Source: Ascochyta rabiei (taxonomy: Eukaryota > Ascomycota > Dothideomycetes > Pleosporales > Didymellaceae). From it: a stretch of 64,000 bases of DNA. Where the stretch lies: the NCBI RefSeq assembly GCF_004011695.2, contig NC_082413.1:1719001-1783000 (forward strand), read 5' to 3'. Below are positions 55,732-64,000 of this stretch, piece after piece; positions within the stretch are counted from its first letter, which is position 1; the number at the start of each line of letters is the position of its first letter. The translations under genes were made by a program, and so were the position numbers. Below the pieces are notes generated by a model. It saw only the letters and a list, made by a program, of their open reading frames with translations, searched no databases and was not told the DNA's origin.

Positions 55732-56490
55732 ATGTCTTCCAAACGCAAACTACTCGGTCGCTTCAATCTCCGGTCCAAGTACCAGTCCCCTGCACCGACG
55801 TCGCCGTCCATCTCAAATCCTCAACTCATCGCTGCTGCAAGAACAAACAACACCGCTTTCGGCAGAGCGCTTTATACATTCCCGGGCCAGCTCTCAGATG
55901 GAAAGCGCCACGATTTTGCCAACACGAACTCAGGTGTCCCCATCGAGAATCAGCCAAGAGCACAACCATGAAAGAAAGCTTCGCTGCGGCTGGAACCGAC
56001 GTGAAACAAACCGTTGAAAAAAACAAAACAGCCTTGGAGGTCAACGCTGGAGCTAAGAACCAAGCCATGGCCGCACTCTTGTTAGGCGCCGTGAAACAAA
56101 CCGTTGAAAAAAACGAAACAGCCTTGGAGGTCAACGCTGGAGCCAAGAACCAAGCTATGGCCGCACTCTTATTAGGCGCCTGTTGCCACAGGCATGGAGA
56201 CGAGCCGCAGCTTTATGCCAACTCTTTGCGAGGCGAACAGAATGGGCAAAGACGAAGTTGCAAATCTGCTTTTTTTTTTTTTTTAGAGGAGTCAGATATA
56301 TTAAATTGCGTTACGCAGCTGAAAACGGCATGAAAGATGTCGTCAGGTCCTGTCTTCGATGCAGTGTTAGTCCTGAAGAGAATGATCCCTATCGCAGCAG
56401 CAGTCCCCTGTATTCTGCTACTCTATGGGAGAGGATTGGGACTGCCAAACTGCTTTTGGGTTTTGTTTTGTCGCCTACCTAGGGGTGATG
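55732..56490 (+). pseudogene. Ankyrin-repeat-type gene relic with 90-bp tandem duplication
   Basis: A plausible start (MSSKRKLLGRFNLRSK, 55732) leads into ISNPQLIAAARTNNTAF in one frame, which stops at 55971. The next coding-looking piece is in another frame: MKESFAAAGTDVKQTVEKN, then two copies of a 30-codon unit ending NQAMAALLLGA. A poly-T run (56271-56284) separates this from LRYAAENGMKDVVRSCL and PLYSATLWERIGTAKLLL in a third frame. AAENG..VV..L and LLLGA are ankyrin-like. At least two frame changes make this a broken gene, unless unrecognised introns join the parts. Confidence 0.45.
56001..56180 (+). repeat. 90-bp direct tandem duplication
   Basis: Units 56001-56090 and 56091-56180 start gtgaaacaaaccgttg and end ttaggcgcc, and are nearly identical (a few substitutions). 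Length is a multiple of three, adding 30 codons in frame. Confidence 0.92.
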
Positions 56491-57178
56491 GACAGAGGTC
56501 TATTGTACCGTGGGTAGTTTTCAAGACGGGTTCTGCTGTGATATCAGAATAGTGTAAACACTGCTCTCTCGATAATGATCTATGTATCTACTCACATCTC
56601 CGTCTGGTCTCTGTATCTAAACCTACTCCCTACACTATCAACAGCCTTACTACTACTACTACCTACCCATCTACACACAGCACGTAGAAGAATCTACAGT
56701 AACCGCAATACGGTTTACAAAATAAGCTACTACGTACTATATTCTCTATTGTAAAACTACCACATCCCACCAAGACCTCAAACGATCCCTCGTTACTCCC
56801 CATCCAACACCACAACTCGTTGATCTCACAGGGCCTCTGCCGTATCCAGCGTATTCAGCACTAGACGTAAACCGGCCAAACGCCACGTTCGCAACCCGGT
56901 ATCGAGAATCAGCATACAGTCCAACACGCTCAAACCCGCCGAGTTCTTCAGTCCTGCGCTATCGATAAGCCGCCGGGTCTCTCATCTCGCAAGCTGACTG
57001 TATCTACCAAGGACGGTGAAGGACGGGGGGATGATGGTATTTGCATACATGTAGAAGGGATTTGTATGGCTTGAATCAGTGGCGGATAAACCTAGCGGCA
57101 GGATCTGGTTAGAGGAGAGCTCTAAAAGAGACTAGTGGGGCGATGATTGTGCGTGATTGCGGGTGTCTTGTGTAAAGT
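56491..57178. other. Intergenic region with a short unassigned minus-strand frame
   Basis: Mostly featureless. A minus-strand frame of about 50 codons (about 56826-56985, including RRLIDSAGLKNSAGLSVLD) looks protein-like but has no start and no recognised family; it may be part of the neighbouring gene relics. Confidence 0.3.
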
Positions 57179-57875
57179 CTATACGAGCCTGATGATTTGC
57201 TCTTCGGCTTGCGCGTGTCTCTTGGGAAGTTCGCGATCGAAAGACGCGTGCAGTTTGTCAATGGAACCTTTGCTTGTGAAGAAGCCGATGTGTTCGAACG
57301 CGTTCATCTGGGTGGCTGAGGGCACCATAACTAATCCGAGAAAGGGTTTTTTTGGTTGGGGTTCCCAGCTCGTTTCCTTCGGACCGTTTGTTCAGCACCA
57401 GCAAATGAACTTCGAGTCTGCCTTCGGTAGCATCCACAGGGGAAAAATGGTCAAGGTAGACTACGTTGTTCAGGTCATACACTTTGCCCTGCGTCTTCTT
57501 GTCACCGAATGCCATCCAGCGTTCCTCCCGGTCAATAGAATGGAGCAGTGGCGTTACAAGCCTACATCTACGCCTGGCGAAGCCATCCACAAGCGCCCTG
57601 GACGGTTTGGCGTTCACAGTGAGCTCAATCAGCTGAGCGTCCTCATCATGTGGAGCCTTCCAAAAGTCTGTAGGTATGAAGAGAGGATTATCACAGTTGA
57701 TCCAGCTCCAAGAAGGCGCCATACACGGTTCTCGCCCAACGAGATTGCCTCCGAAACGATGCCAGCACAAGTGCTCTACAAACTGAGATCGCTAGAGACC
57801 TGCAAAGAGTTTGTCCTGAAGTGCATTTGAAACACGCTGCGCGATTCCTGACAAGGCGACTAGCTTCCGTTTTTA
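57179..57875 (-). pseudogene. HET (heterokaryon incompatibility) protein C-terminal relic
   Basis: Minus-strand translation gives the region following the HET domain: KLVALSGIAQRVSNALQDK, LFAGL*RSQFVEHLCW, then MAPSWSWINCDN, matching the family pattern 'AGLW...LLW...R-APSWSW'. The family Trp in AGLW is a TAG stop (57795-57800 region). A seven-base A/T homopolymer near 57348 shifts the frame, after which FEHIGFFTSKGS and the end EEQIIRLV follow, terminating at 57179. The HET domain itself is absent upstream. So it is a truncated copy with one nonsense change and one frameshift, though the latter could be a sequencing error. Such genes mediate self/non-self recognition and turn over quickly. 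Confidence 0.7.
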
Positions 57876-58488
57876 TACGTCAACTGACAAGCTGCATACG
57901 CGGAAAGGAGAGTGTTCTACGCAGTGTACAGAGTATCGCGTTGTTCTTCCATTTGGTTGGTTGAACCGTGAGAATCCAGTGCTCGTTTGAGGCTTCCGTT
58001 TGCAAAAGCCTCCAGGCAGTCCCAGTAGACCAAGTCGCGAGTATAGTGTGCAGAAAGACCTGTTGACCATAATGTGAGGATGAAAGTGAGAACAACAAGC
58101 GAAGGCGATGTGTGGAAAAGAATCAAAGACGAGATGAGCAAGCGTGAAGTGTACGGTCAACGAGTGGACTGAAGTGGCGACGTTGGACCAGGCTGAGCGT
58201 AGGCTGCATCAGGCAGGGACTCATCAAGCCTATCAGCAGGGAGTAAGGATACGTCATCTTTGAGCTCGATCTGGAGCGGTCGTACTCGACGGTCAGATGG
58301 GTTATTTTCTGATAATCAAGACTTGAGGCTGTGAGCATGCAATTGCAATTTGTTTGTGGTTGTGGTCGTGAGAAGTGGAGTGGAAGGTCGAAGATGGATA
58401 GGGACAGAAGGTGGCCTGTGCGACTTGCTGGAGTGACATCAAGTGCGCGACCTCATCATCGCTGCGTGCAGTTGAACAACCACCCACA
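57876..58488. other. Intergenic region, promoter side of COQ3
   Basis: No gene supported. The COQ3 frame is open from 58411, but the first good start is 58489. Confidence 0.45.
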
Positions 58489-59403
58489 ATGCGGCCACAC
58501 ACTCCAGCGCGGGCCATGCGCTCGATACAGCCGATACAGCGTTGTGTGCGTCTATCTGCACAACTCAGAAGAGCAACATTACCTCGAAGAATACAAACCA
58601 CCCGCGCCTTCACCACGACACCAACACAACGCCACAACCCCTCCGCCTCGACCGTCGACCCAACCGAAGTCTCGCACTTCAACGCCCTCGCCTCGTCGTG
58701 GTGGGACCCCCACGGCTCGTCGCGGCTGCTGCACCTCATGAACCCGCTGCGCCACGACTTCATCGCCTCGTGCCGCTTCAACGACCCTGTGATGCCCTCG
58801 CAGAAGCTAAAGTACCTCGACATTGGATGCGGCGGCGGCATCTTCGCCGAGTCTGCCGCGCGCCTGCCAGACACACACAGCGTGACCGCCATCGACCCCA
58901 CACCAGGCGTGCTGAAAATCGCCGAGGGCCACAAGAGGCGCGATCCGCTGCTGATGGAGCCCGGGCGGCTGACGTACCTCAACACATCGATTGAAGAGCT
59001 GCCCTTGCCGAAAACACCCGCCGAAGCCTACGATATCGTGTCGCTGTTCGAAGTCCTCGAGCACGTCAACGCGCCTGGGCCGTTCATCTCCAACCTCCTC
59101 CCGCACGTCAAGCCGGGCGGCTGGCTCGTCATGAGCACGATTGCGCGCACGTGGACTAGCTGGCTGGTGACGAACGTCCTGGCCGAGGATGTGCTGGGGA
59201 TTGTGCCCAAGGGGACGCACGAGTGGGGCAAGTACGTCAATGAAGACGAGCTGCGCGGGTATTTTGCCAAGGAGCCTGGGTGGGATGGCGCGAGCGTGCG
59301 CAGTCTGGGTGTCATGTACGTGCCAGGCTTTGGGTGGAAGGAGGTCAAGGGCGGTGAGGACTGGGGGAATTACTTTTTCGCTGTGAAGCGCCTCGAGCAG
59401 TGA
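58489..59403 (+). CDS. COQ3: Ubiquinone biosynthesis O-methyltransferase, mitochondrial (COQ3)
   Basis: 304 residues, no intron. It carries out both O-methylations of the coenzyme Q head group, using S-adenosylmethionine, in the CoQ synthome on the matrix side of the inner membrane. An Arg/Thr-rich targeting peptide covers about residues 1-45 (MRPHTPARAMRS...RRIQTTRAFTTT). Conserved blocks: EVSHFNALASSWWDPHG, LLHLMNPLRHDFI, SAM motif I YLDIGCGGGIFAESAA, VTAIDPT, FEVLEHVN, and KPGGWLVMSTIART. The C-terminus has VPGFGWKEV. The start at 58489 gives a standard targeting peptide; an in-frame Met at 58411 adds 26 residues with several Cys and no targeting character. Confidence 0.93.
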   Translation: MRPHTPARAMRSIQPIQRCVRLSAQLRRATLPRRIQTTRAFTTTPTQRHNPSASTVDPTEVSHFNALASSWWDPHGSSRLLHLMNPLRHDFIASCRFNDPVMPSQKLKYLDIGCGGGIFAESAARLPDTHSVTAIDPTPGVLKIAEGHKRRDPLLMEPGRLTYLNTSIEELPLPKTPAEAYDIVSLFEVLEHVNAPGPFISNLLPHVKPGGWLVMSTIARTWTSWLVTNVLAEDVLGIVPKGTHEWGKYVNEDELRGYFAKEPGWDGASVRSLGVMYVPGFGWKEVKGGEDWGNYFFAVKRLEQ

Positions 59404-59488
59404 TGGTGATGGTGTTGGTGAAGAGCAAGCACGTACATGATACCCTAGAAATGTACAATATGTATACAAATACGATCAACCACCAAGC

Positions 59489-59492
<4 letters not shown>

Positions 59493-59530
<38 letters not shown>

Positions 59531-59815
59531 TCTCTTTCTCTTTCTCTTTCTCTTTCTCTTTCTCTTTCTCTTTCTCTTTCTCTTTCTCTTTCTCTTTCAC
59601 GTTCATCTCTGTCTCTTTATCTTTCACGTTCACATCTCTCTCTTTCTCTCTCACGTTCATCTCTCTCCCTCTTTCCCTTTCAACATTCACCTCCTCTCTC
59701 TTTCCCTTTCAACACTCACCTCCTCTCTCTTTCCCTTCCAACACTCACCTCCTCTCTCTTTCCCTTCCAACACTCACCTCCTCTCTCTTTCCCTTCCAAC
59801 ACTCACCTCCTCTCC
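59493..59815. repeat. Pyrimidine-rich microsatellite and 29-bp minisatellite
   Basis: A (ct)n run (59493-59522) passes into (ctcttt)n hexamers (59523-59598), then cacgttcatctctct-type units. The tract ends in a 29-bp tandem repeat (aacactcacctcc plus tctctctttccctt) with landmarks at 59711, 59740, 59769 and 59798. It fills the space between convergent COQ3 and MRPL27; the last unit contains the MRPL27 stop codon. Confidence 0.9.
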
Positions 59816-60287
59816 TCAAACGGCACCGGCATGTTCGCCCGCCCCCTGCTCTCCTGGCCCTCGGTGTAAACGACATCATGCCCGCCTGCCATCTTCCACG
59901 CGCGCAGGTAGTCCTCGCCGGTGAAGCGCTTGGGGTACACCTCAGCCTGTCCAGCATCGGTGGTGCGTGTCTTCTGGATGGTCTGCGCGACAAAGGGCGT
60001 CAACTGTGATTGGCATTAGACGTTGTCTTTCCTGCCAATAACGCCGTGCAAGCAGGAAGGCGTAGTGGCGAAGGGCAAGGGTGATGCCATACCTCTGCAT
60101 TCTTCGTCCCGTGCACGGGAAACACATACGTCCGGATCTTGTTCCAGTCCGGCGTGAAGTTGCCGTACCGGTTGATGGTGCCCATGGAGCCCACGCGGTT
60201 GCCCTTGTAGTACTCGCGCCCGGCCTGCTTGGTGGAGAGCGGGAGGCGGCGAATCGTGCCCTGGAGGGCGGGGGTGGGTTTGAACAT
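59803..60287 (-). CDS. MRPL27: Mitochondrial large-subunit ribosomal protein mL41 (MRPL27)
   Basis: Exons 60287-60093 and 60003-59803, with an 89-bp intron (GTATGG...AATCACAG), joining GTKNAE to LTPFVAQTI; 131 residues. It is a component of the 54S mitoribosomal large subunit. Visible family features are the N-terminal MFKPTPALQGTIRRLPLSTK, KQAGREYYKGNRVGSMG, RYGNFTPDWNKIRTYVFPV, and the C-terminal LTPFV plus EDYLRAWKMAGG. A separate cleavable presequence is not obvious; the basic N-terminus may serve. The last codons and the TGA lie in a 29-bp minisatellite. It is divergent from UTP14, with start codons 248 bp apart. Confidence 0.88.
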
Positions 60288-60535
60288 GGCGGTAGCTGAG
60301 GCGCGCCTGGCGCAAGGAGGCAGACGGACAAGAGGCTTGCTGGAGAGCGAGGGTGGGAGGCGCAAATGCAGTCACGGCCGGCTCGACGATGTTGCGCTCG
60401 CTCGTGGCTGCAGTGCGGACCTCCGAACGCACGGGGCGGCCAAAAAAAGTGCGTGCCAAGATTTCGCCCATCCAACTCGCACCCACACTTACACGCCCTT
60501 CCCCTACAACCGTCGTGTGGCTCCATACCCGCAAC
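60288..60535. promoter_or_regulatory. Bidirectional promoter between MRPL27 and UTP14
   Basis: 248 bp between divergent start codons serve both genes. The region is GC-rich with no clear TATA box, as is usual for housekeeping ribosome-related genes. Shared use is inferred from spacing. Confidence 0.6.
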
Positions 60536-63469
60536 ATGCCTCCCCGTGTAGCGCGCAGTTCGCTCCAGAGCGCCGCGCCGCCCAAGCAAAAAGGTCGTGC
60601 GCCCGGCGAGCGAAACAGCAAGAAAGCCAGCAAGCGCGCGCTCAACGCCTTCGCCATCGCGCAGTACGATCACCCGGAGAAGACGAAAATCCGCAAGAAC
60701 CGCCTCGGCGAGCTGGACCCCAGTTTCCACAAGAAGCGCGCGCGCGACGACGACGACGACGACGACGAGGACGAGGACGAGGATGACGAGGAGGGCGGGA
60801 GCAGGAAGAAGGTGAAGAGACGCGGGGGAGATGACAGCTATGACGAGGGGAGCGATAGCGAGGGGAATACGTGGACCATGGGCCATGTGAACGATGACGA
60901 CGACGAGGATATCGACTCGGACGAGGCGTTTGGCGAGAGCGATGAGGAGCGCTTTGAGGGGTACAGCTTCCGCGGGAGCAGCAAGAACGGCAAGAACCTC
61001 AAGGTCAAGAAGAAGGGCAAGATTGTCAACGAGGGGGAGAGCGATGTCGATATGGACGAGAGTGAGGAGGAAGAAGAGGAGGCGGACGACTTTGGAGAGG
61101 AGGGCATCGATCTGGCCACCGCCCTCGACCAGTATGAAGAAGATGAGCGCGAGGAGAAGAAGGACAAGGCGCGGAAAAAGAAGAACAAGGCCGATTTTGG
61201 GAGCGATAGTGAAGAGCCGAGCGAGGGGGAGGATGTGGCAAACCACGGCGCGACTGATCTGTCCAGCGACGACGAAGATGACGAGGAAGACCGCCAGGCA
61301 CAGTTAAACGATCTCATCTCGTCGCTCGCTGCAGGAGACGAGGGCAAGTCCAAGGGCAAGCGCGTCGAAGTCCACGAGTCTGCGGCACCAGACGAGTTTG
61401 GCGTGTCTCGAAAGGTCGACCTACTCAGCTTCAAGCCCAAGACCGCCGACGAGGAGAAGAAGCGCGCACTCAAGCTGCTGCGGGACGACAAGACAACAAA
61501 GCGCAACGACATTGCGCGAAAGCTCGACGCACCTCTGCCAAAGCGACAGCAGGACAAGCTCGATCGCGCGGCCGCCAACGCCAAAGCCAACGAGACCCTC
61601 GACCGCTGGACCGACACCATCAAGCAGAACCGCCGCGCTGAGCACCTGTCCTTCCCGCTGCAGCACAAAGACGCCGGCAAGGCCATGGGTGAAGACCGCC
61701 TCCTACCCACCACCACCTCCGCGCCCGCCAATGACCTCGAGAGCACGATCCAGTCCATCCTCCAGCAGAGCGGCCTTTCCAACGGCAAGGACGACGAAGA
61801 GCAGATCCAGAAGTGGGAAGTCCTCCAGACCAACAAGATGCCCATTGAAGAAGTCGAAAGGCGCCGGGCCCAGCTGCGCTTGGAGCGCGAGCTCCTCTTC
61901 CGCGAAGAGGTGCGCGCCAAGCGCATCAAGAAGATCAAGAGCAAGGCCTACCGCCGCGTCCACCGCAAAGAGCGCGAGAGGCTACTCGAGAAGGAGCGCG
62001 ACCAGCTCAAGGCGGACGGTGTTGACCTCTCTGAGGAAGAGCGCGAGCACAACGATCGCCGCAGGGCGGAGGAGCGCATGGGCGCCAAGCACCGCGAGGG
62101 CAAATGGGCCAAGGGCATCAAGGCTACGGGTCGCGCCGTCTGGGACCAGGACGCGCTCGCTGGTGTCACCGAGATGGCGAAACGCAATGAGGAGCTCAGA
62201 CGCCGAATCGAAGGCAAGCAGGTTCGCGACTCGGACGATGAGGGGTCTGATGTGCCGAGTGACGGTAACGAGAGCGAGGAGGAGAGCGAGGCCGACGACG
62301 ACGAGCTTCTGCAGCGCCAACTCGGACAGCTGGAGAACCCGTTCTCCGAGAAGGGCTCGAAGCTGGGGCAAATGGCCTTCATGCAGAAGGCTGAGGCGGC
62401 GAAGCGCTCAGAGAACAACCAGGCGATTGAGAGCATGCGTCGCGAGCTGGCGGGCGAGGACAGTCAGGACGAGGTCGAAGACAATGCCACCCGTGTTGGG
62501 CGGCGCAAGTACAGGCCTGGAAAGGTCGTCACACCGGCTGTGCAGGTCAAGGGCAGCGAGTTCGAGGAGCATGTTGGCTCTGATGAGGAGGCGGACGGGA
62601 CTACCCCGAACGGGCTCTCCAACGGTGCCCGCAAGGCCGAGAAGCCCAAGAATCCCTTCTCGACGGGCCAGTCGAACGGCACACGCAAGGCGCAGAAGAG
62701 TGCGAGTGTTGATGCTGATGTCGATGCACCGAACCCCTTCCTTGCCAAAGCAGCCAAAGCGAAGAAAGGCAAAAAAAACGACGCGGCCGCCGAAAACGAC
62801 CTCCTCCCTTTTACCGACTTTGCAGATGAAGACGAGCCGGAATCTACATCCAAGCCTTCTGCTGAAGAGAGTGTTGACGACTTCCTCCAACAGCGCATCA
62901 CCGCCACAGACGACGACGGCTGGGCCACCGTGCTCGGCGACCAAGACTCGGACCACGACGCCCAAGCCGACTCAGACGAAGGGGACGACCTCGACCTCAC
63001 AAACCTCACCCGCAACCACCTCCTCACCGCCAAGGGTTTCGCCGGCGACAACGTAGCCGCCGACTTCCGCCTCGAAAAAGACACCACAACAAAAGACGAA
63101 GCCGCCAAAGAAACCACCACCGTCCTTCCCGGCTGGGGCTCGTGGGCCGGCGACGGCATGACGAAAGCCGAAAAGCGGCGCAACCGGGGCTGGAAGACCA
63201 CGACGCAAACCCCTGGCATCGACGCCTCGAAGCGCAAAGACCGCAACCTCGAGCGCGTCATCATCAACGAGAAGACGGTCAAGCCGAACAAAAAGTACCT
63301 GGCTAGCAGCTTGCCGTTCCCGTTTGAGAGCAAGGAACAGTATGAACGCAGCCTCAGACAGCCGAAGGGACGCGAGTGGACCACCAAGAAGAGTCATCAG
63401 GATGCGGTACTCCCGAGGGTGTTGATTAAGGGGGGTGTTATTGGGGCGATGCGGAAGCCGCTGGTTTAG
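60536..63469 (+). CDS. UTP14: U3 snoRNP/small-subunit processome protein UTP14
   Basis: 977 residues, no intron. A nucleolar component of the SSU processome needed for 18S rRNA maturation; in yeast it activates the helicase Dhr1 (family knowledge). The N-terminus is basic (KQKGRAPGERNSKKASKRAL) with NAFAIAQYDHPEKTKIRKNR, followed by long acidic D/E runs (about residues 65-270). The UTP14 core has DLLSFKPKTADEEKKRALKL, LPKRQQDKLDRAAA, and KIKSKAYRRVHRKERER near residue 465. The C-terminus carries GWGSWAGDG (about 865), then LPFPFESKEQYERSLRQP (about 925). The start at 60536 fits length and the basic N-terminus; the frame stays open upstream into the MRPL27 promoter but without a better start. 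Confidence 0.94.
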   Translation: MPPRVARSSLQSAAPPKQKGRAPGERNSKKASKRALNAFAIAQYDHPEKTKIRKNRLGELDPSFHKKRARDDDDDDDEDEDEDDEEGGSRKKVKRRGGDDSYDEGSDSEGNTWTMGHVNDDDDEDIDSDEAFGESDEERFEGYSFRGSSKNGKNLKVKKKGKIVNEGESDVDMDESEEEEEEADDFGEEGIDLATALDQYEEDEREEKKDKARKKKNKADFGSDSEEPSEGEDVANHGATDLSSDDEDDEEDRQAQLNDLISSLAAGDEGKSKGKRVEVHESAAPDEFGVSRKVDLLSFKPKTADEEKKRALKLLRDDKTTKRNDIARKLDAPLPKRQQDKLDRAAANAKANETLDRWTDTIKQNRRAEHLSFPLQHKDAGKAMGEDRLLPTTTSAPANDLESTIQSILQQSGLSNGKDDEEQIQKWEVLQTNKMPIEEVERRRAQLRLERELLFREEVRAKRIKKIKSKAYRRVHRKERERLLEKERDQLKADGVDLSEEEREHNDRRRAEERMGAKHREGKWAKGIKATGRAVWDQDALAGVTEMAKRNEELRRRIEGKQVRDSDDEGSDVPSDGNESEEESEADDDELLQRQLGQLENPFSEKGSKLGQMAFMQKAEAAKRSENNQAIESMRRELAGEDSQDEVEDNATRVGRRKYRPGKVVTPAVQVKGSEFEEHVGSDEEADGTTPNGLSNGARKAEKPKNPFSTGQSNGTRKAQKSASVDADVDAPNPFLAKAAKAKKGKKNDAAAENDLLPFTDFADEDEPESTSKPSAEESVDDFLQQRITATDDDGWATVLGDQDSDHDAQADSDEGDDLDLTNLTRNHLLTAKGFAGDNVAADFRLEKDTTTKDEAAKETTTVLPGWGSWAGDGMTKAEKRRNRGWKTTTQTPGIDASKRKDRNLERVIINEKTVKPNKKYLASSLPFPFESKEQYERSLRQPKGREWTTKKSHQDAVLPRVLIKGGVIGAMRKPLV

Positions 63470-64000
63470 ACTTTACGTTACGTGGTATGTGGATGTGGAT
63501 GTGGATGTGGATGTGGATGTGGATGTGGGAGAGGGTGCATAGACGGCGTTTGGCGTTGCGAAGAAAAGTAAGGTCTGGTTTGTTGGGTGTCAGGGCGTAG
63601 GTGCTCGAATGAAGACTTTCGCTATCGTTGAATCGCGCGTTGTGAACCACACCTCTCTTATTTCCCCAAGACGTTGAGCCGCACAGAATCGTCGAATCGT
63701 ATGTTGAGATGAAGAGTAGCGTTAGTTCCTTTGTGACGCTCTGCACCTGCTTCATACAAGAGATTGCACGTCTGCACCTTCCAAAACTACCGAGACGACG
63801 TCTTGACGCATATTGTCGAGGTGGATCGACATCTCAGCGATACTCACACCGCCACCTATCTTCATCCTACCTATAACTGGTGTACAAGTCCTGATCCTGT
63901 TGAAATCTCCTGCCTAGTTCTCGACATTTTCCTACTGCACACAAGACTGAGGAGTGGATTTGTTTATGGGTAACATAGGCTCGAAACAAGAGACAGTCAC
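63470..64000. other. 3' flank of UTP14 with a hexamer microsatellite
   Basis: A gtggat hexamer repeats about seven times at 63488-63530, shortly after the UTP14 stop. No gene is supported in the remaining 470 bp; a 69-codon frame at 63764-63973 has no recognised feature. Confidence 0.55.

Noticed and set aside
57147..57830. Plus-strand 227-codon frame over the HET relic
   Set aside because: Antisense; the APSWSW and FEHIGFF motifs read on the minus strand.
58411..58488. Earlier COQ3 start
   Set aside because: The extra 26 residues contain several Cys and no targeting features; 58489 begins a typical mitochondrial presequence.
61398..63056. 552-codon frame overlapping UTP14
   Set aside because: Ser/Arg/Pro-rich +1 shadow of UTP14; no domain, and UTP14 is unmistakable.

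Overview
The window is chromosomal DNA from a filamentous ascomycete. Short introns (48-89 bp in the confident cases) with GTAAGT/GTACGT-type donors and CTAAC/CTGAC-type branch points, GC-rich compact genes, and a large AT-rich block of retroelements mutated in the pattern of repeat-induced point mutation (RIP) point to this. The gene set and the alternation of GC-rich gene blocks with an AT-rich nest suggest a dothideomycete, possibly Pleosporales; that last step is inference.

Layout. 1-4.27 kb: the 3' end of a CCCH zinc-finger gene and a Barentsz/CASC3-type (exon-junction complex) gene. 4.27-33.85 kb: a transposon nest whose boundaries can be read to the base. The outer element is a Ty3/gypsy chromovirus (5053-33297, minus strand, 202-bp LTRs, GTAGC target duplication) inserted in an array of ~250-bp tandem repeats, so repeat copies lie on both sides. 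It has received a pogo/Fot1 DNA transposon (5307-7169), a second Ty3/gypsy element (7654-14874, CTATA duplication) and a Ty1/copia element (15956-27808, GCATT duplication). The copia element was itself hit by a 6.6-kb hAT transposon (17350-23939, 8-bp duplication CCTTTAGT). None has an intact reading frame. Stops are almost all TAG/TAA, and the LTR differences I compared are transitions, as RIP produces.

34.1-52.1 kb is gene-dense: L-serine/threonine dehydratase, tRNA thiolase NCS6/CTU1, a secreted GH31 alpha-glucosidase, magnesium-dependent phosphatase MDP1, a small secreted protein, a membrane-anchored fucose-lectin-like beta-propeller, a vacuolar Ca2+/H+ exchanger and a second secreted protein with a TATA box. 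53.4-57.9 kb is a graveyard of relics with little sign of RIP: a Tc1/mariner transposase, a MITE-like inverted repeat, an ankyrin-type fragment with a 90-bp tandem duplication, and the C-terminal part of a HET gene. 58.5-63.5 kb returns to housekeeping genes: COQ3, mitochondrial ribosomal protein MRPL27/mL41, and UTP14, the last two divergent from a 248-bp shared promoter.

The genes do not form one pathway. They are mostly information-processing and housekeeping genes (mRNA, tRNA, ribosome, ubiquinone) with a few secreted or surface proteins. The most unusual content is inside the nest: an intron-bearing gene relic on the strand opposite pol in the outer chromovirus, a comparable opposite-strand reading frame in the second gypsy element, and a hAT element carrying an extra gene-like region and G-rich subterminal arrays.
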